Assembly: GCF_014077095.1 (NCBI RefSeq)
Contig: NZ_JACGVG010000036.1
Location: forward strand, 1 to 64,000
DNA: 64,000 nucleotides
Direction: 5' to 3'
From: Colwellia sp. MB02u-6
Lineage (GTDB): Bacteria; Pseudomonadota; Gammaproteobacteria; Enterobacterales; Alteromonadaceae
Shown here piece by piece: positions 1 to 7,977 of the stretch (positions within the stretch are counted from its first letter, which is position 1; each line of letters opens with the position of its first letter). The position numbers and the translations under genes were made by a program. A model generated the notes under the pieces. The model saw nothing but the letters and a program-made list of their open reading frames with translations, made no database searches and had not been told where the DNA came from.

Positions 1-747
1 CGAGCAATAATCTTTATAAATAATGAAAGGTTTCACGCTGTAAAAGTAAGAAAAGATCAAAGCAATGAGCAAAAAAAAGCCCCATCAAGAGTATGATGGG
101 CAAAGAATCAAACAGGAAATACAACGAGCAATAGTCTTTATCAATAGTGGGAGGTTATACGCTGTAAAAGTAAAAAAAGATCAAAGAAATGAGCAAAAAA
201 AAGCCCCATCTAGAGTCTGATGGGGCAAAGAGTCAAACAGGAAATACAACGAGCAATAATCTTTATCAATATTGAAGGGTTATACGCTGTAAAAGTAAAA
301 AAAGATCAAAGCAATGAGCAAAAAAAAGCCCCATTAAGAGTCTGATGGGGCAAAGAGTCAAACAGGAAATACAACGAGCAATAATCTTTATCAATATTGA
401 AGGGTTATACGCTGTAAAAGTAAAAAAAGATCAAAGCAATGAGCACAAAAAGCCCCATCTAGAGTCGGATGGGGCAAAGAGTCAAACAGGAAATACAACG
501 AGCAATAATCTTTATCAATAATGAAAGGTTTTACGCTGTAAAAGTAAAAAAATATCAAAGCAATGAGCAAAAAAAAGCCCCATCAAGAGTCTGATGGGCA
601 AAGAGTCAAACAGGAAATACAACGAGCAATAGTCTTTATCAATAGTGGGAAGTTATACGCTGTAAAAGTAAAAAAAGATCAAAGAAATGAGCAAAAAAAA
701 GCCCCATTGAGGGGCAAAAGGTCATGCAGTAATTTTTCCAGATAGTC
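1..747. repeat. Six tandem copies of a 124-125 bp unit containing terminator-like hairpins
   Basis: Units begin with 'cgagcaata' at 1, 125, 250, 375, 499 and 623; the first is cut by the window edge, so more copies may lie to the left. Each carries an 8 bp inverted repeat (gccccatc / gatggggc) preceded by a run of A, at 79-101, 203-226, 328-351, 452-475, 577-599 and, shortened, 701-715. Read on the minus strand this is a GC hairpin followed by T, the form of an intrinsic terminator. Copies 1 and 5 resemble each other, as do 2 and 6, while 3 and 4 are almost the same, giving the order A-B-C-C-A-B. Copies 1 and 5 have one G fewer in the right arm, which opens short reading frames (65-220 and 563-745). 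I do not regard these as genes, because the other copies do not keep the frame. Confidence 0.9.
692..715 (-). terminator. Intrinsic terminator downstream of the DUF3833 operon
   Basis: On the minus strand gcccc and ggggc pair around a 5-base loop (701-715) and are followed by eight T (693-700). It lies about 60 bp past the stop of the DUF3833 gene and is the shortest of the six repeat-borne hairpins, so it would be the first to stop transcription of that operon. Confidence 0.7.
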
Positions 748-777
748 AACGCCAGTTATAACAATCAATTCAAGGTG

Positions 778-1329
778 TTATTGACAGCTTTTTACTGGTG
801 ATTCTTTATCAAAAAATAAAGTGATTTCAGCCACAGTAACACCAAACTTCTTCATTTTTGTTCGGTTAAAAACTCGGTACTCATCAATTCGATACATCCA
901 ATCGTCAAGTGACAACTGTACTTCTTCACCGTCTATTGGTACCAGTAACTCATATTGCCATTGAAAGGCAAAGCCCATTTGTTGACCAACAGCTTTGCCA
1001 ACAACGTCTCCAGCACTACCCAAGTATTTACCCTGCTTTAATTTTGTTAGCTGCCAGTTACGAAAAGTGACTTCACCATCAGCAAAATAAAATACTTCTT
1101 TTAACACCCCTTCGTCACCTTGCCATTGGCCATCAAGCTCAACACAAAAACGCCGAGTCACTTTACTGGTGAAATCTTGCACCATGCCCCAAGCTATCGA
1201 CTTGCCAGAAAAATATTGCTGTATATCAAGTTGAGGAGCAGTAGCTTGGTAATCTTCTAATTTAGTTGTACAGCTTGAAAGTACAAAGACCAAGCAAAAA
1301 AGTGCCGCTGATTTAGCATGTTTATTCAT
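778..1329 (-). CDS. DUF3833 family lipoprotein
   Basis: This 183-residue protein starts with a lipoprotein signal: a hydrophobic stretch (residues 8-17) and the lipobox LSSC with Cys20, so it is probably lipid-anchored in the envelope. The rest matches the DUF3833 family as I remember it: an ITxxFFxK-like ending, the aromatic 'DDWMYRIDEYRVFNRT' segment and a Gly-rich 'AGDVVGKAVGQ' stretch. No catalytic function is known to me. The start overlaps the upstream chalcone-isomerase-like gene by 4 bp (ATGA), indicating translational coupling. In other marine gammaproteobacteria this family sits with cfa, DUF1365 and DUF2878 genes in clusters linked to membrane-lipid modification; the role here is inferred from that. 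Confidence 0.85.
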   Translation of the reverse strand: MNKHAKSAALFCLVFVLSSCTTKLEDYQATAPQLDIQQYFSGKSIAWGMVQDFTSKVTRRFCVELDGQWQGDEGVLKEVFYFADGEVTFRNWQLTKLKQGKYLGSAGDVVGKAVGQQMGFAFQWQYELLVPIDGEEVQLSLDDWMYRIDEYRVFNRTKMKKFGVTVAEITLFFDKESPVKSCQ

Positions 1330-1979
1330 ATACTATTCCCTAATAGCTGTTGTCGTAGTTTAGGCTCACTGGTGTTTTCATCTAACCAAATACGAAGAAA
1401 TATCTTGGCAAAAGCTAAACTTTCAATTTCACCTATTTTTTGCCTATTCAAATAGAATACGCTTGTACCTTTTTGGCTTAACATCGACAAGCGATCTCCA
1501 GCATTAATATCTAGCCATATTTCTTCTAGTAAAGGCAAAAAAGCTAGATATTCATTTTCATTAAGCGATAGATGTTGCCATTGCGATACGGTGTTATCTA
1601 TCAATTCTTTTTTACTGATATCGCGTAAGTAATGTATTTCAAACAATGCATGCTGACATAGATTACTAAAGGGTCTTTGGCCATCGGTAGTGAATAACGA
1701 GCTTTCATAAATATCCCAAAAAAAAATGGAGAACTTGGCTTGACCCAATAAGGTAAAGTGCTGCTCGGTAGTCAACTTTGTTAAGTCGCTAGCTATAATA
1801 GTTGCTTGATCAGAAACTTGACACTTCATCAAACCTTCATCACTGACGACTGCCACTTCACTAACGGCCGCCACTTCACTAGGGGTAACACTTTCAATCG
1901 GGTTATTCGCTAGCGCATTTAAAGAAAACAACCAGACTAATAGTGTAAGCGTAGACATAACATTGACATTAACCAACAT
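1326..1979 (-). CDS. Chalcone isomerase-like periplasmic protein
   Basis: The 217-residue protein has an N-terminal signal peptide (hydrophobic residues about 8-24, likely cleavage after ALA). Its body carries the pattern of bacterial chalcone-isomerase-like proteins: 'KFSIFFWDIYESSLFT', then 'FEIHYLRDISKKELID' and a C-terminal 'GEIESLAFAKIFLRIWLDE'. The bacterial members are not known to act on flavonoids and may bind fatty acids or other lipids, so only the fold is claimed. It overlaps the DUF2878 gene upstream by 11 bp and the DUF3833 gene downstream by 4 bp, so the three form one operon. Confidence 0.85.
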   Translation of the reverse strand: MLVNVNVMSTLTLLVWLFSLNALANNPIESVTPSEVAAVSEVAVVSDEGLMKCQVSDQATIIASDLTKLTTEQHFTLLGQAKFSIFFWDIYESSLFTTDGQRPFSNLCQHALFEIHYLRDISKKELIDNTVSQWQHLSLNENEYLAFLPLLEEIWLDINAGDRLSMLSQKGTSVFYLNRQKIGEIESLAFAKIFLRIWLDENTSEPKLRQQLLGNSI

Positions 1980-2481
1980 AACTTTTTTCCTTTATCAGTA
2001 ACCAACGACTTAGCGCAAACATAAATACCATTAAAGGGCCCCACAAACAGGCTAGTAATAAATAACTAGCCTGTACTGATAGTCCTAAACCAACTACAGC
2101 TAATTTTGCCCCGGCAAGATAACTGAGTGGTGCTGATATTGCGCCAACAACAAACTGCAATAGCTTCGAGTTGGCTAGAAAAGCTAAACTATGGCGTATG
2201 GTACTAGCGAAAAAAATCCACAAGGTAATAAGCCAAAAAGGAATACCCTCGGTACCTGGAAAAACAAAAAAACCTGAATAAACTAAAGCAAGGTCTAAGA
2301 AAATACCAAGTGTTGCCACTAAGGAGATTAATAATATTTCGTTTTTAGTGCTCTTAAAATACCAAAGCTGTACGCCAAAAAAAGTGGCTGCAATCGGAAT
2401 AAATAAATTGCCAATAAAAACCAAACCAAGCCAAGCCAGATTGAAAGCGACTAAATTCCATAGTGGAGATTTAATTTTCAT
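1969..2481 (-). CDS. DUF2878 family membrane protein
   Basis: About 170 residues with five or six hydrophobic helices, including 'GIPFWLITLWIFFASTIRHSL', which fits the DUF2878 family of inner-membrane proteins. Three in-frame ATGs lie near the 5' end (2511, 2496, 2481) because a 15 bp segment, ATGGAGAATAAAGTT, is tandemly duplicated. I prefer 2481: the GGAG inside the second copy sits 9 bases before it, whereas the first ATG lacks a good ribosome site. The upstream starts would add MENKVMENKV. It is first in the operon with the chalcone-isomerase-like and DUF3833 genes and divergent from the DUF3429 gene. Confidence 0.8.
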   Translation of the reverse strand: MKIKSPLWNLVAFNLAWLGLVFIGNLFIPIAATFFGVQLWYFKSTKNEILLISLVATLGIFLDLALVYSGFFVFPGTEGIPFWLITLWIFFASTIRHSLAFLANSKLLQFVVGAISAPLSYLAGAKLAVVGLGLSVQASYLLLACLWGPLMVFMFALSRWLLIKEKSYVG

Positions 2482-2673
2482 CACCTTATTCTCCATAACT
2501 TTATTCTCCATAACTTTATTATGATACCCTTGCCCTTATGCAAACTTAGTCAGTCGTACTTACATACGTAATAAGCTGCAAACAGGATTAGTCTGCTAAG
2601 GTTTTTTATGATCTATATTCTAAAAAATTTCGTATGCTGGACGATGAACATTGAACATTGAAAAGAGCTTACA

Positions 2674-3090
2674 ATGCAAATGCAACAAACCTTAGGTTAT
2701 TTAGGATTAGCCCCCTTCGTACTAGCACTAGTATCTGAAAGTTTCAGTCCTACATTATTTAATATCGCCGCCGAGCAGGTATTTATATTTTACAGCGCCA
2801 TCATCTCTAGCTTTATCGCTGGCACACTGTGGCGCAAGCACAATGATAAATTAAGTATTAAATTACAGCTCTGCAGTAACATATTCAGTTTAGTTGCTTT
2901 TTTTGCGCTGCTACTGCCAAACTGTCTAGCACTTGTCGTATTAGCGGTGATTTACCCAGCGACTTTATGGTGTGAATACTACTTTGATCACGCTAAAAAT
3001 GAACACAAGGCTTATTTACGCATGCGTCTTAACCTTACTACGCTGGTGGTAATAATACATATCATTGCGCTTCTCTTGTGGTGTACCTAG
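2674..3090 (+). CDS. DUF3429 family membrane protein
   Basis: A 138-residue protein with four or five hydrophobic segments ('LGYLGLAPFVLALV', 'YSAIISSFIAGTLW', 'IFSLVAFFALLLPNCLALVVLAVIY', 'LTTLVVIIHIIALLLW'). The LGYLGLAPF start and the FxAGxxW turn are typical of DUF3429 (TMEM69-like) proteins, whose function is unknown. It is divergent from the DUF2878 operon across 192 bp, so the two may share regulation; related bacteria often keep these families together. Confidence 0.8.
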   Translation: MQMQQTLGYLGLAPFVLALVSESFSPTLFNIAAEQVFIFYSAIISSFIAGTLWRKHNDKLSIKLQLCSNIFSLVAFFALLLPNCLALVVLAVIYPATLWCEYYFDHAKNEHKAYLRMRLNLTTLVVIIHIIALLLWCT

Positions 3091-3472
3091 CCGAGCAGAT
3101 ATATAGATTCAGTTATATATGTTCAGAAATGAAAATAAAACTTAGCATTGCTATAAAATACTGTGCTAAATATAAAAACTCGCTCACTATGGCAGTAAAT
3201 GATTAGTGAGCATATACTTAGTTAGCATGTACGGACAGTTTATCGTTAAAACTATCAACAAAACTCATCGCAAAGGTATGCTTAATCTAATGCAGGGCTT
3301 AATCTAATGCAGGGCTTGATATAGTAGAGGGTTACTATTTTTCTAAGCCTGTAAATTTAGAGTAATGATTGGATAATTGGGCTTTACACCAGAACAGAGT
3401 ATTATTAGAGTCCTTGTCAGGGATGTAAATAATATTTTCCCTAAATTTGCATTAACTAAAAGTAGTATTTAA
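3091..3472. other. Intergenic region with a 17 bp tandem duplication
   Basis: No gene is visible in these 382 bp. The sequence cttaatctaatgcaggg occurs twice in direct tandem at 3281-3297 and 3298-3314. The remainder is AT-rich leader before the diguanylate cyclase gene. Confidence 0.6.
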
Positions 3473-4507
3473 ATGTATCATTCGAGTACAATTATCAACC
3501 ACATAGCTGATTTCACATCTCAGCGTAATACAGATCTATTAGCTTTCAGTCTATTAAAAAGCGTTAATAGTATGATAAGTTGCTCATCAACAAAGATAAT
3601 TACCATTGATAAAAAGAAAGATATTAGAGCTAACATTTCCTTTGAGAACAATCATTATACTGTTCATGACACCTCTATTGAGATAGATAGTGCGTTAAGA
3701 CATAGTTTTGAGCACATGAATAACTCTTCTATGGCAGCCTTTACCTTAAAAACTAAAATCGGTTATTCAGTAATACATCTATTGCACCATGATAGGAAAA
3801 CCGAGCAATTCTTAATCATTAATTTAGAAAAAAAAATGGCCAAAGAAAATGCTTATATTCTGTCAGGTATTCTTAGCATATACAGCAACTTTATTAAACT
3901 ATTAAATGAATCTCAAACAGATGAATTAACCGGGCTTGCCAATAGAAAAACATTTGACTCTGCTATTTCAAGTGTTTTTAATGCGTACCCTCAAGAGTAC
4001 GAAAAAATAGAAGATGAAAGAAGAGCACCGAATGAAATCATAGTTAAAGAGCAACATAAATATTGGTTAGTGATAATTGATATTGATGATTTTAAGCGTG
4101 TTAACGATGAATTTGGACACCTTTATGGTGATGAGATATTAATTCATTTAGCACAAATTATTCGTTCAAACTTTAGAAACGAAGATTTACAATTCCGTTT
4201 TGGAGGAGAAGAGTTTGTTATTCTATTAAGTGCTAATAACCAAATGGAATGCATGCAAATTCTAGAACGTTTCAGACGTAATGTGGAAGAATATCAATTT
4301 CCAAATTTAGATACAGTAACTGTTAGTCTTGGCGTAGTTGAATTTAAGAAAGAAACCTTTCATATAACGTCTATTGATTATGCGGATCAGGCTTTATATC
4401 AAAGTAAAAGAAGTGGTAAAAATCAAATTACTTTTTTTGAAAATATGCTGAGTCAAGGACTAGCTAAAAAATCTGACATTCAAGGTGGTAGCGTGGACTT
4501 TTTTTAA
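3473..4507 (+). CDS. GGDEF diguanylate cyclase
   Basis: This 344-residue protein would make cyclic di-GMP from two GTP. Residues 1-145 form a non-membrane N-terminal domain that could be GAF-like, but I cannot identify it firmly. The GGDEF domain begins at 'DELTGLANRKTF' and has the active motif GGEEF at residues 244-248. An RNED sequence (235-238), five residues before it, matches the RxxD inhibitory site, so product inhibition is expected. The metal-binding Asp is in 'IIDIDDFKRVND', and a 24-residue loop rich in charged residues interrupts the early part of the domain. No membrane segment is present, so it should be cytoplasmic. It stands alone, with long spacers on both sides. Confidence 0.9.
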   Translation: MYHSSTIINHIADFTSQRNTDLLAFSLLKSVNSMISCSSTKIITIDKKKDIRANISFENNHYTVHDTSIEIDSALRHSFEHMNNSSMAAFTLKTKIGYSVIHLLHHDRKTEQFLIINLEKKMAKENAYILSGILSIYSNFIKLLNESQTDELTGLANRKTFDSAISSVFNAYPQEYEKIEDERRAPNEIIVKEQHKYWLVIIDIDDFKRVNDEFGHLYGDEILIHLAQIIRSNFRNEDLQFRFGGEEFVILLSANNQMECMQILERFRRNVEEYQFPNLDTVTVSLGVVEFKKETFHITSIDYADQALYQSKRSGKNQITFFENMLSQGLAKKSDIQGGSVDFF

Positions 4508-4926
4508 AAAATTTTAAAAAAAGATAAATAAGTGCCAATTAACTTCTATGCCAAACATAAATAATTTTTTTTAGGACCATCAAAGTGGACGTTTGAGTAC
4601 CTTTTGGCACTAATCAATATGTTCTGACAGAGCAGTGCTGTGTAGTAATATCTGTTTTTTCATTTGCAATAGGGGCAAGCTAGATAGATTCATAATATTA
4701 ATACCAGCGCTTCGTCAATATAGTTAAATATACTAAAGCTAGCAATAGACTGAGTTCAAATGGTGGAGGCGACGGTACTGTTGTTGATTAGCATATGTTT
4801 ATATTGTAATAACTCGCTTATAAAATGAGTTATTCACATGATTGATTTAATATTTTTTGGTTTTAAAATATTAAATCATATCAGAAAAACACAAAATAAA
4901 GCGTCAACTAATCCGTTTGCCAAGAC
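4508..4926. other. Intergenic region with two adjacent hairpins
   Basis: No gene is seen. Two perfect inverted repeats lie side by side: aataactc (4808-4815) with gagttatt (4827-4834), and a 14 bp AT-rich stem, 4843-4856 with 4865-4878, around an 8-base loop. The second lies 49 bp past the end of the minus-strand three-gene operon and may end its transcript, though no clean T run follows. A wider pair, agtgccaa (4531-4538) and ttggcact (4604-4611), may be chance. Confidence 0.5.
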
Positions 4927-5142
4927 TTACTGCCAGCCAAAGCGCCAGAGCGTAGGCTGTTTTAAATCTCGCCAGTTTATTGAGTATGCATTATGATTAA
5001 TAACAGCGGTGATAAGACACTCAATAACATTTTTCTGCTCATCAAATTCTACCTCAGTGATGACAAAATGCTTTTCTCGGTTTTCAACACTCACCTTGGT
5101 CCACTTACTATGCAACAATACTTTTGGATTTACTCTGTTCAT
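4927..5142 (-). CDS. Tryptophan-rich conserved hypothetical protein (TIGR02450 type)
   Basis: A 71-residue protein whose whole length fits the short TIGR02450 family: 'MNRVNPKVLLHSKWTKV' at the start, 'KHFVITEVEFDEQ' in the middle and 'INWRDLKQPTLWRFGW' at the end. The conserved Trp residues are present. The function of the family is unknown. It overlaps the preceding DUF3081-like gene by 4 bp, making it the last gene of a three-gene operon. Confidence 0.8.
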   Translation of the reverse strand: MNRVNPKVLLHSKWTKVSVENREKHFVITEVEFDEQKNVIECLITAVINHNAYSINWRDLKQPTLWRFGWQ

Positions 5143-5405
5143 GCTTTTGCAATCAATAATTTATTTACCTTAGATAAGAACACATCTAAAGTTTCTTGCT
5201 GCTCGAAATCAAAAGTATAACGACCATGAAACAACATGGTTAAGGTCAAGTCTTTATACCCTAAAAAACAAGTATAACCATCGAAGTCATGCCAAGCGGT
5301 TATACCTTGATACTCATAATTACCCTCAGTTTTGCTACCTTGGGTGGTGACTAAATTAAACACCTGTAATAAATCACTTAAGGCGACAGTATTATTTTTC
5401 ATCAT
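5139..5405 (-). CDS. DUF3081-like small protein
   Basis: Eighty-eight residues. The segment 'ITAWHDFDGYTCFLGYKDLTLTMLFHGRYTFDF' followed by 'LDVFLSKVNKL' resembles the DUF3081 family of short gammaproteobacterial proteins, which has no assigned function. The frame is open back to 5453, but I choose the ATG at 5405 because it overlaps the stop of the upstream gene as TAATG, a standard coupling arrangement, with an AGAGGA ribosome site 10 bases before. It overlaps the TIGR02450-type gene downstream by 4 bp. Confidence 0.7.
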   Translation of the reverse strand: MMKNNTVALSDLLQVFNLVTTQGSKTEGNYEYQGITAWHDFDGYTCFLGYKDLTLTMLFHGRYTFDFEQQETLDVFLSKVNKLLIAKA

Positions 5406-5674
5406 TAGCACAAGATCCTCTGACGGTAACGGCTTTTCTTTGATTGGCCACACATTTCATCAAAAGCACTATCCATCTCAAGCAGTGCAGAAAATATATT
5501 GTTGCCTCTTAAATACGCTTTTGCTTCGACGATAGAATTGACAACTTCTACCGAATTTTCTCCTAATCCAATAAAGTTATCACTTGAATCGATAACCCCG
5601 ACTAAATAATGGGTAGCACCTGCAACAGCGATAATAATGGGTTCTGAAGAAGGTATTGAACTTGATTGTATCAT
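5405..5674 (-). CDS. Small conserved protein ending in a DEMCG motif (DUF6482-like)
   Basis: Eighty-nine residues from the preferred ATG at 5674. That ATG directly follows GGAGGTTT, a strong ribosome site with rather short spacing; the frame stays open to a GTG at 5725, and the corresponding start in the second copy of this gene has the same GGAGG with normal spacing. The protein has 'THYLVGVIDSSDNFIGLGEN', then 'SIVEAKAYL' and 'SAFDEMCGQ'. This pattern resembles the DUF6482 group of proteobacterial proteins, which is my tentative assignment; function unknown. It is the first gene of the operon with the DUF3081-like and TIGR02450-type genes. A near copy with a stop codon lies at 8644-8910. 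Confidence 0.65.
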   Translation of the reverse strand: MIQSSSIPSSEPIIIAVAGATHYLVGVIDSSDNFIGLGENSVEVVNSIVEAKAYLRGNNIFSALLEMDSAFDEMCGQSKKSRYRQRILC

Positions 5675-5768
5675 AAACCTCCAATGGTCTAATGCTCGTA
5701 TTAATCGCTCATGTTTATTAACCACTCATACGAGTTAAATAGCAATAAAGTTCAATATTGTTGACATT

Positions 5769-5799
5769 ATATAGCCGTTCTACTTCAAGCTGAGCTTTT
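5769..5799. repeat. Dispersed short repeat 'cccgttccacttcaagctg' (variant copy)
   Basis: Here it reads atagccgttctacttcaagc and onward. Close relatives lie at 60766-60798 (tacccgttccacttcaagc) and, cut short, at 9071-9088. The unit is intergenic each time, suggesting a repeat family spread through the genome rather than a gene. Confidence 0.5.
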
Positions 5800-5859
5800 C
5801 TCGGCTTACCAACAGGTAACTAAGCTAAAAGTGGAAAGGCTATACACTAGAGATGCTTA

Positions 5860-5931
5860 TTATTGATAAGCGCCTTGAGCATAAGTTAATTCATAACTAT
5901 GGCTATAAATCTCAAGAATATTACCAAAGGG
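5860..5931 (-). pseudogene. Relic of the 3' end of a VOC (glyoxalase-like) gene
   Basis: The minus strand encodes PFGNILEIYSHSYELTYAQG and then AYQ and a stop, the same residues as the last 23 of the intact VOC protein at 9099-9602, with silent base changes. Nothing upstream matches the rest of that gene, so this is a leftover of the segmental duplication and cannot make a protein. Confidence 0.85.
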
Positions 5932-6291
5932 AATTGTTTCTTTACTTAAATCTATTAATTATTAAGTCTAAAGCTACCATTAATAAGTAACCTTATGAGG
6001 GCCTCTTAATGAAGATACTGTAAGAGCGACCTCATGCACTTGAGGAGCTAAATCACTGAGGTTTCCCTTCAGACATATCGTGCCCATTAGAGAGTGATAA
6101 GAACATCAATCTAATAGGAAATCTTGGCCACTACAAAGTTAATGGTGATGGTAGTTTGTTGAGTCTGGAAACCAAAAAAGCCTCAAACCTATTCAGTTAG
6201 TACAAAATTGAAAAATCTTTTTAGATATATCATTTTTTTCAATATGATATATCCACGCCAGCACTGTCTATATCCGTAAAGATTTAAAGAG
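5932..6291. other. Intergenic region with an AT-rich hairpin
   Basis: No gene is visible in 360 bp. A perfect 10 bp inverted repeat, gatatatcat (6224-6233) with atgatatatc (6244-6253), lies 38 bp past the Sel1 gene stop. On the minus strand it is followed by a T-rich stretch and may be a weak terminator for that gene. Confidence 0.5.
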
Positions 6292-7977
6292 TCAATTGCC
6301 TTCAGTAGTTTTTAATACAGCTATTTGGTTATTGCTAATTTTCTCATAAAGCTTTGTTGCTTCTTCTTGTGCCTCTTCTAGTTCTCTAAGTAATAAATTT
6401 TTAGCAGATAGGTCTCTATTTATTAACGCACCTTTGTGGCCATTAGCTGCTGCTATAGCATTCCAAATATAAGACTGTTTATTACTTTGCATAACACCCT
6501 TACCATTGAAGTATTTATTAGCAAGAGTATATTGAGCATTTACATCACCTTGCTCAGCCGCTTTTAGATACCACCTAACAGCTTGCTTATGGTCTTGTAT
6601 AACGCCTTTACCATTTTCATACATGACACCAAGGTTATATTGAGCACCTGTAATACCTCGTGCTTCAGCTTTTAAATACCATTTAACAGCTTGTTTGTAG
6701 TCTTGTATTAAACCTATACCATTATAATACATAAGACCAAGATTAAATTGAGCATCTGCATAACCTTGTTCAGCCGCTTTTAGATACCAGTTAACCGCTT
6801 TTTTATACTCTTGTATAATGCCTTTACCATTATAATACATAAGCCCAAGATTAAACTGGGCATCTACATCACCTTGCTTAGCAGCCTGTAGATACCAGTT
6901 AGCCGCTTGTTTATACTCTTGTATAACGCCTTTACCATTATAATACATAAGCCCAAGATTAAATTGAGCATCTGCATCACCTTGCTTAGCTGCCTTTAGG
7001 TACCACTTCACGGCTTGCTTATGGTTTTGTATAACACCTTTACCACTTTCATGCATAACCCCAAGATTATATTGAGCACCTGCATGATCTTTTTCAGCCG
7101 CTTTTAGATACCACTTAACGCCTTGCTTATCGTCTTGTATAACGCCTTTACCCTTAGAATACATATGCCCAATCTTATACTCAGCACTTATTGCACCTTG
7201 CTCAGCAGCCTTTAAAAACCAATTAAAAGCTTGCTTGTCATCTTGTAATGCACCTATACCAATATGGTACATTTCCGCAAGAGTTAATTGAGCAATTGTA
7301 TGACCTTGCTCAGCAGCTTTTAGATACCACTTAAGGGCTTCCTTGTAGTCTTGTATTAAACCTATACCATCATAGTACATAACCCCAAGATGTGATTGAG
7401 CATATTCATTCCCTTGCTCAGCAGCTTTTAAAAACCACTTACCGGCTTGTTTGGCGTTTTGTAATACACCCTTGCCACCCCATCGATACATAAGCCCAAG
7501 ATTAAATTGATCATCTGCAGCGCCTTGTTCAGCAATCTTTAAACGCCAGTTAAAGGCTTGCTTATGGTCTTGTATAACGCTTCCAACTTCATTGTACATA
7601 AATACAAGATTTTTTTGAGCAACTACATCACCTTGTTCAGCGGCTTTTATATACCAATTAAAGGCTTGCTTATCGTCTTGTACAACACCTCTGCCCATAT
7701 TATACATTAAAGCAAGATTAGATTGAGCCTTACTATGACCTTGTTCAGCAGCTTTTAAATACCACCTAGCAGCTTGCTTAAAGTCATTTAATACACCCTG
7801 AGCATTATTATACATAAGTCCAAGCTTAAATTGAGCCTCCACATCGCCTTTCTCAGCGGCTATGGTTGTTGACAGAAAATCATCTGCTTCATTAGCGCAT
7901 AAATTAAAGGTGAGAAAACAGATTAATAAAGGAATTATTATCTTGATGTTTTTAAGGAGATTAGTAATAAAGTACAC
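6292..7977 (-). CDS. Secreted Sel1-repeat protein (13 repeats)
   Basis: The 561-residue protein starts with a signal peptide (hydrophobic residues 11-27, likely cut near LCA-NEA), so it is exported. Residues from about 40 to 510 are 13 Sel1-like units of 36 residues with the pattern AQFNLGLMYYNGKGVxQDxK then QAxxWYLKAAEQG. Such alpha-solenoids bind other proteins; the partner cannot be told from sequence. The C-terminus (from about 515) is helical and charged, without a recognised domain. The DNA repeats are 108 bp long, and the units around 6715-7000 are almost identical, indicating recent internal duplication. The gene stands alone between two copies of a 556 bp direct repeat, so it may have entered, or could be lost, by recombination. 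Confidence 0.9.
   Translation of the reverse strand: MYFITNLLKNIKIIIPLLICFLTFNLCANEADDFLSTTIAAEKGDVEAQFKLGLMYNNAQGVLNDFKQAARWYLKAAEQGHSKAQSNLALMYNMGRGVVQDDKQAFNWYIKAAEQGDVVAQKNLVFMYNEVGSVIQDHKQAFNWRLKIAEQGAADDQFNLGLMYRWGGKGVLQNAKQAGKWFLKAAEQGNEYAQSHLGVMYYDGIGLIQDYKEALKWYLKAAEQGHTIAQLTLAEMYHIGIGALQDDKQAFNWFLKAAEQGAISAEYKIGHMYSKGKGVIQDDKQGVKWYLKAAEKDHAGAQYNLGVMHESGKGVIQNHKQAVKWYLKAAKQGDADAQFNLGLMYYNGKGVIQEYKQAANWYLQAAKQGDVDAQFNLGLMYYNGKGIIQEYKKAVNWYLKAAEQGYADAQFNLGLMYYNGIGLIQDYKQAVKWYLKAEARGITGAQYNLGVMYENGKGVIQDHKQAVRWYLKAAEQGDVNAQYTLANKYFNGKGVMQSNKQSYIWNAIAAANGHKGALINRDLSAKNLLLRELEEAQEEATKLYEKISNNQIAVLKTTEGN

Larger units (their letters stand above)
5376..5931. repeat. Copy 1 of a 556 bp direct duplication
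   Basis: This segment matches 8615-9170 in the same orientation, from 'acttaaggcgacag' to 'ttaccaaaggg', with scattered substitutions and some unlike sequence in the middle (about 5730-5850). It holds the DUF6482-like gene and the last 24 codons of a VOC gene. The complete VOC gene exists only beside copy 2. The Sel1-repeat gene lies between the two copies. Confidence 0.85.

Noticed and set aside
1-747. CRISPR array
   Set aside because: The whole 124-125 bp unit is repeated, not a 25-40 bp repeat with unique spacers, and no cas gene is nearby.
4993-5220. Plus-strand open frame opposite the TIGR02450-type and DUF3081-like genes
   Set aside because: It lies antisense to two coupled, family-matching genes and resembles no protein I know.
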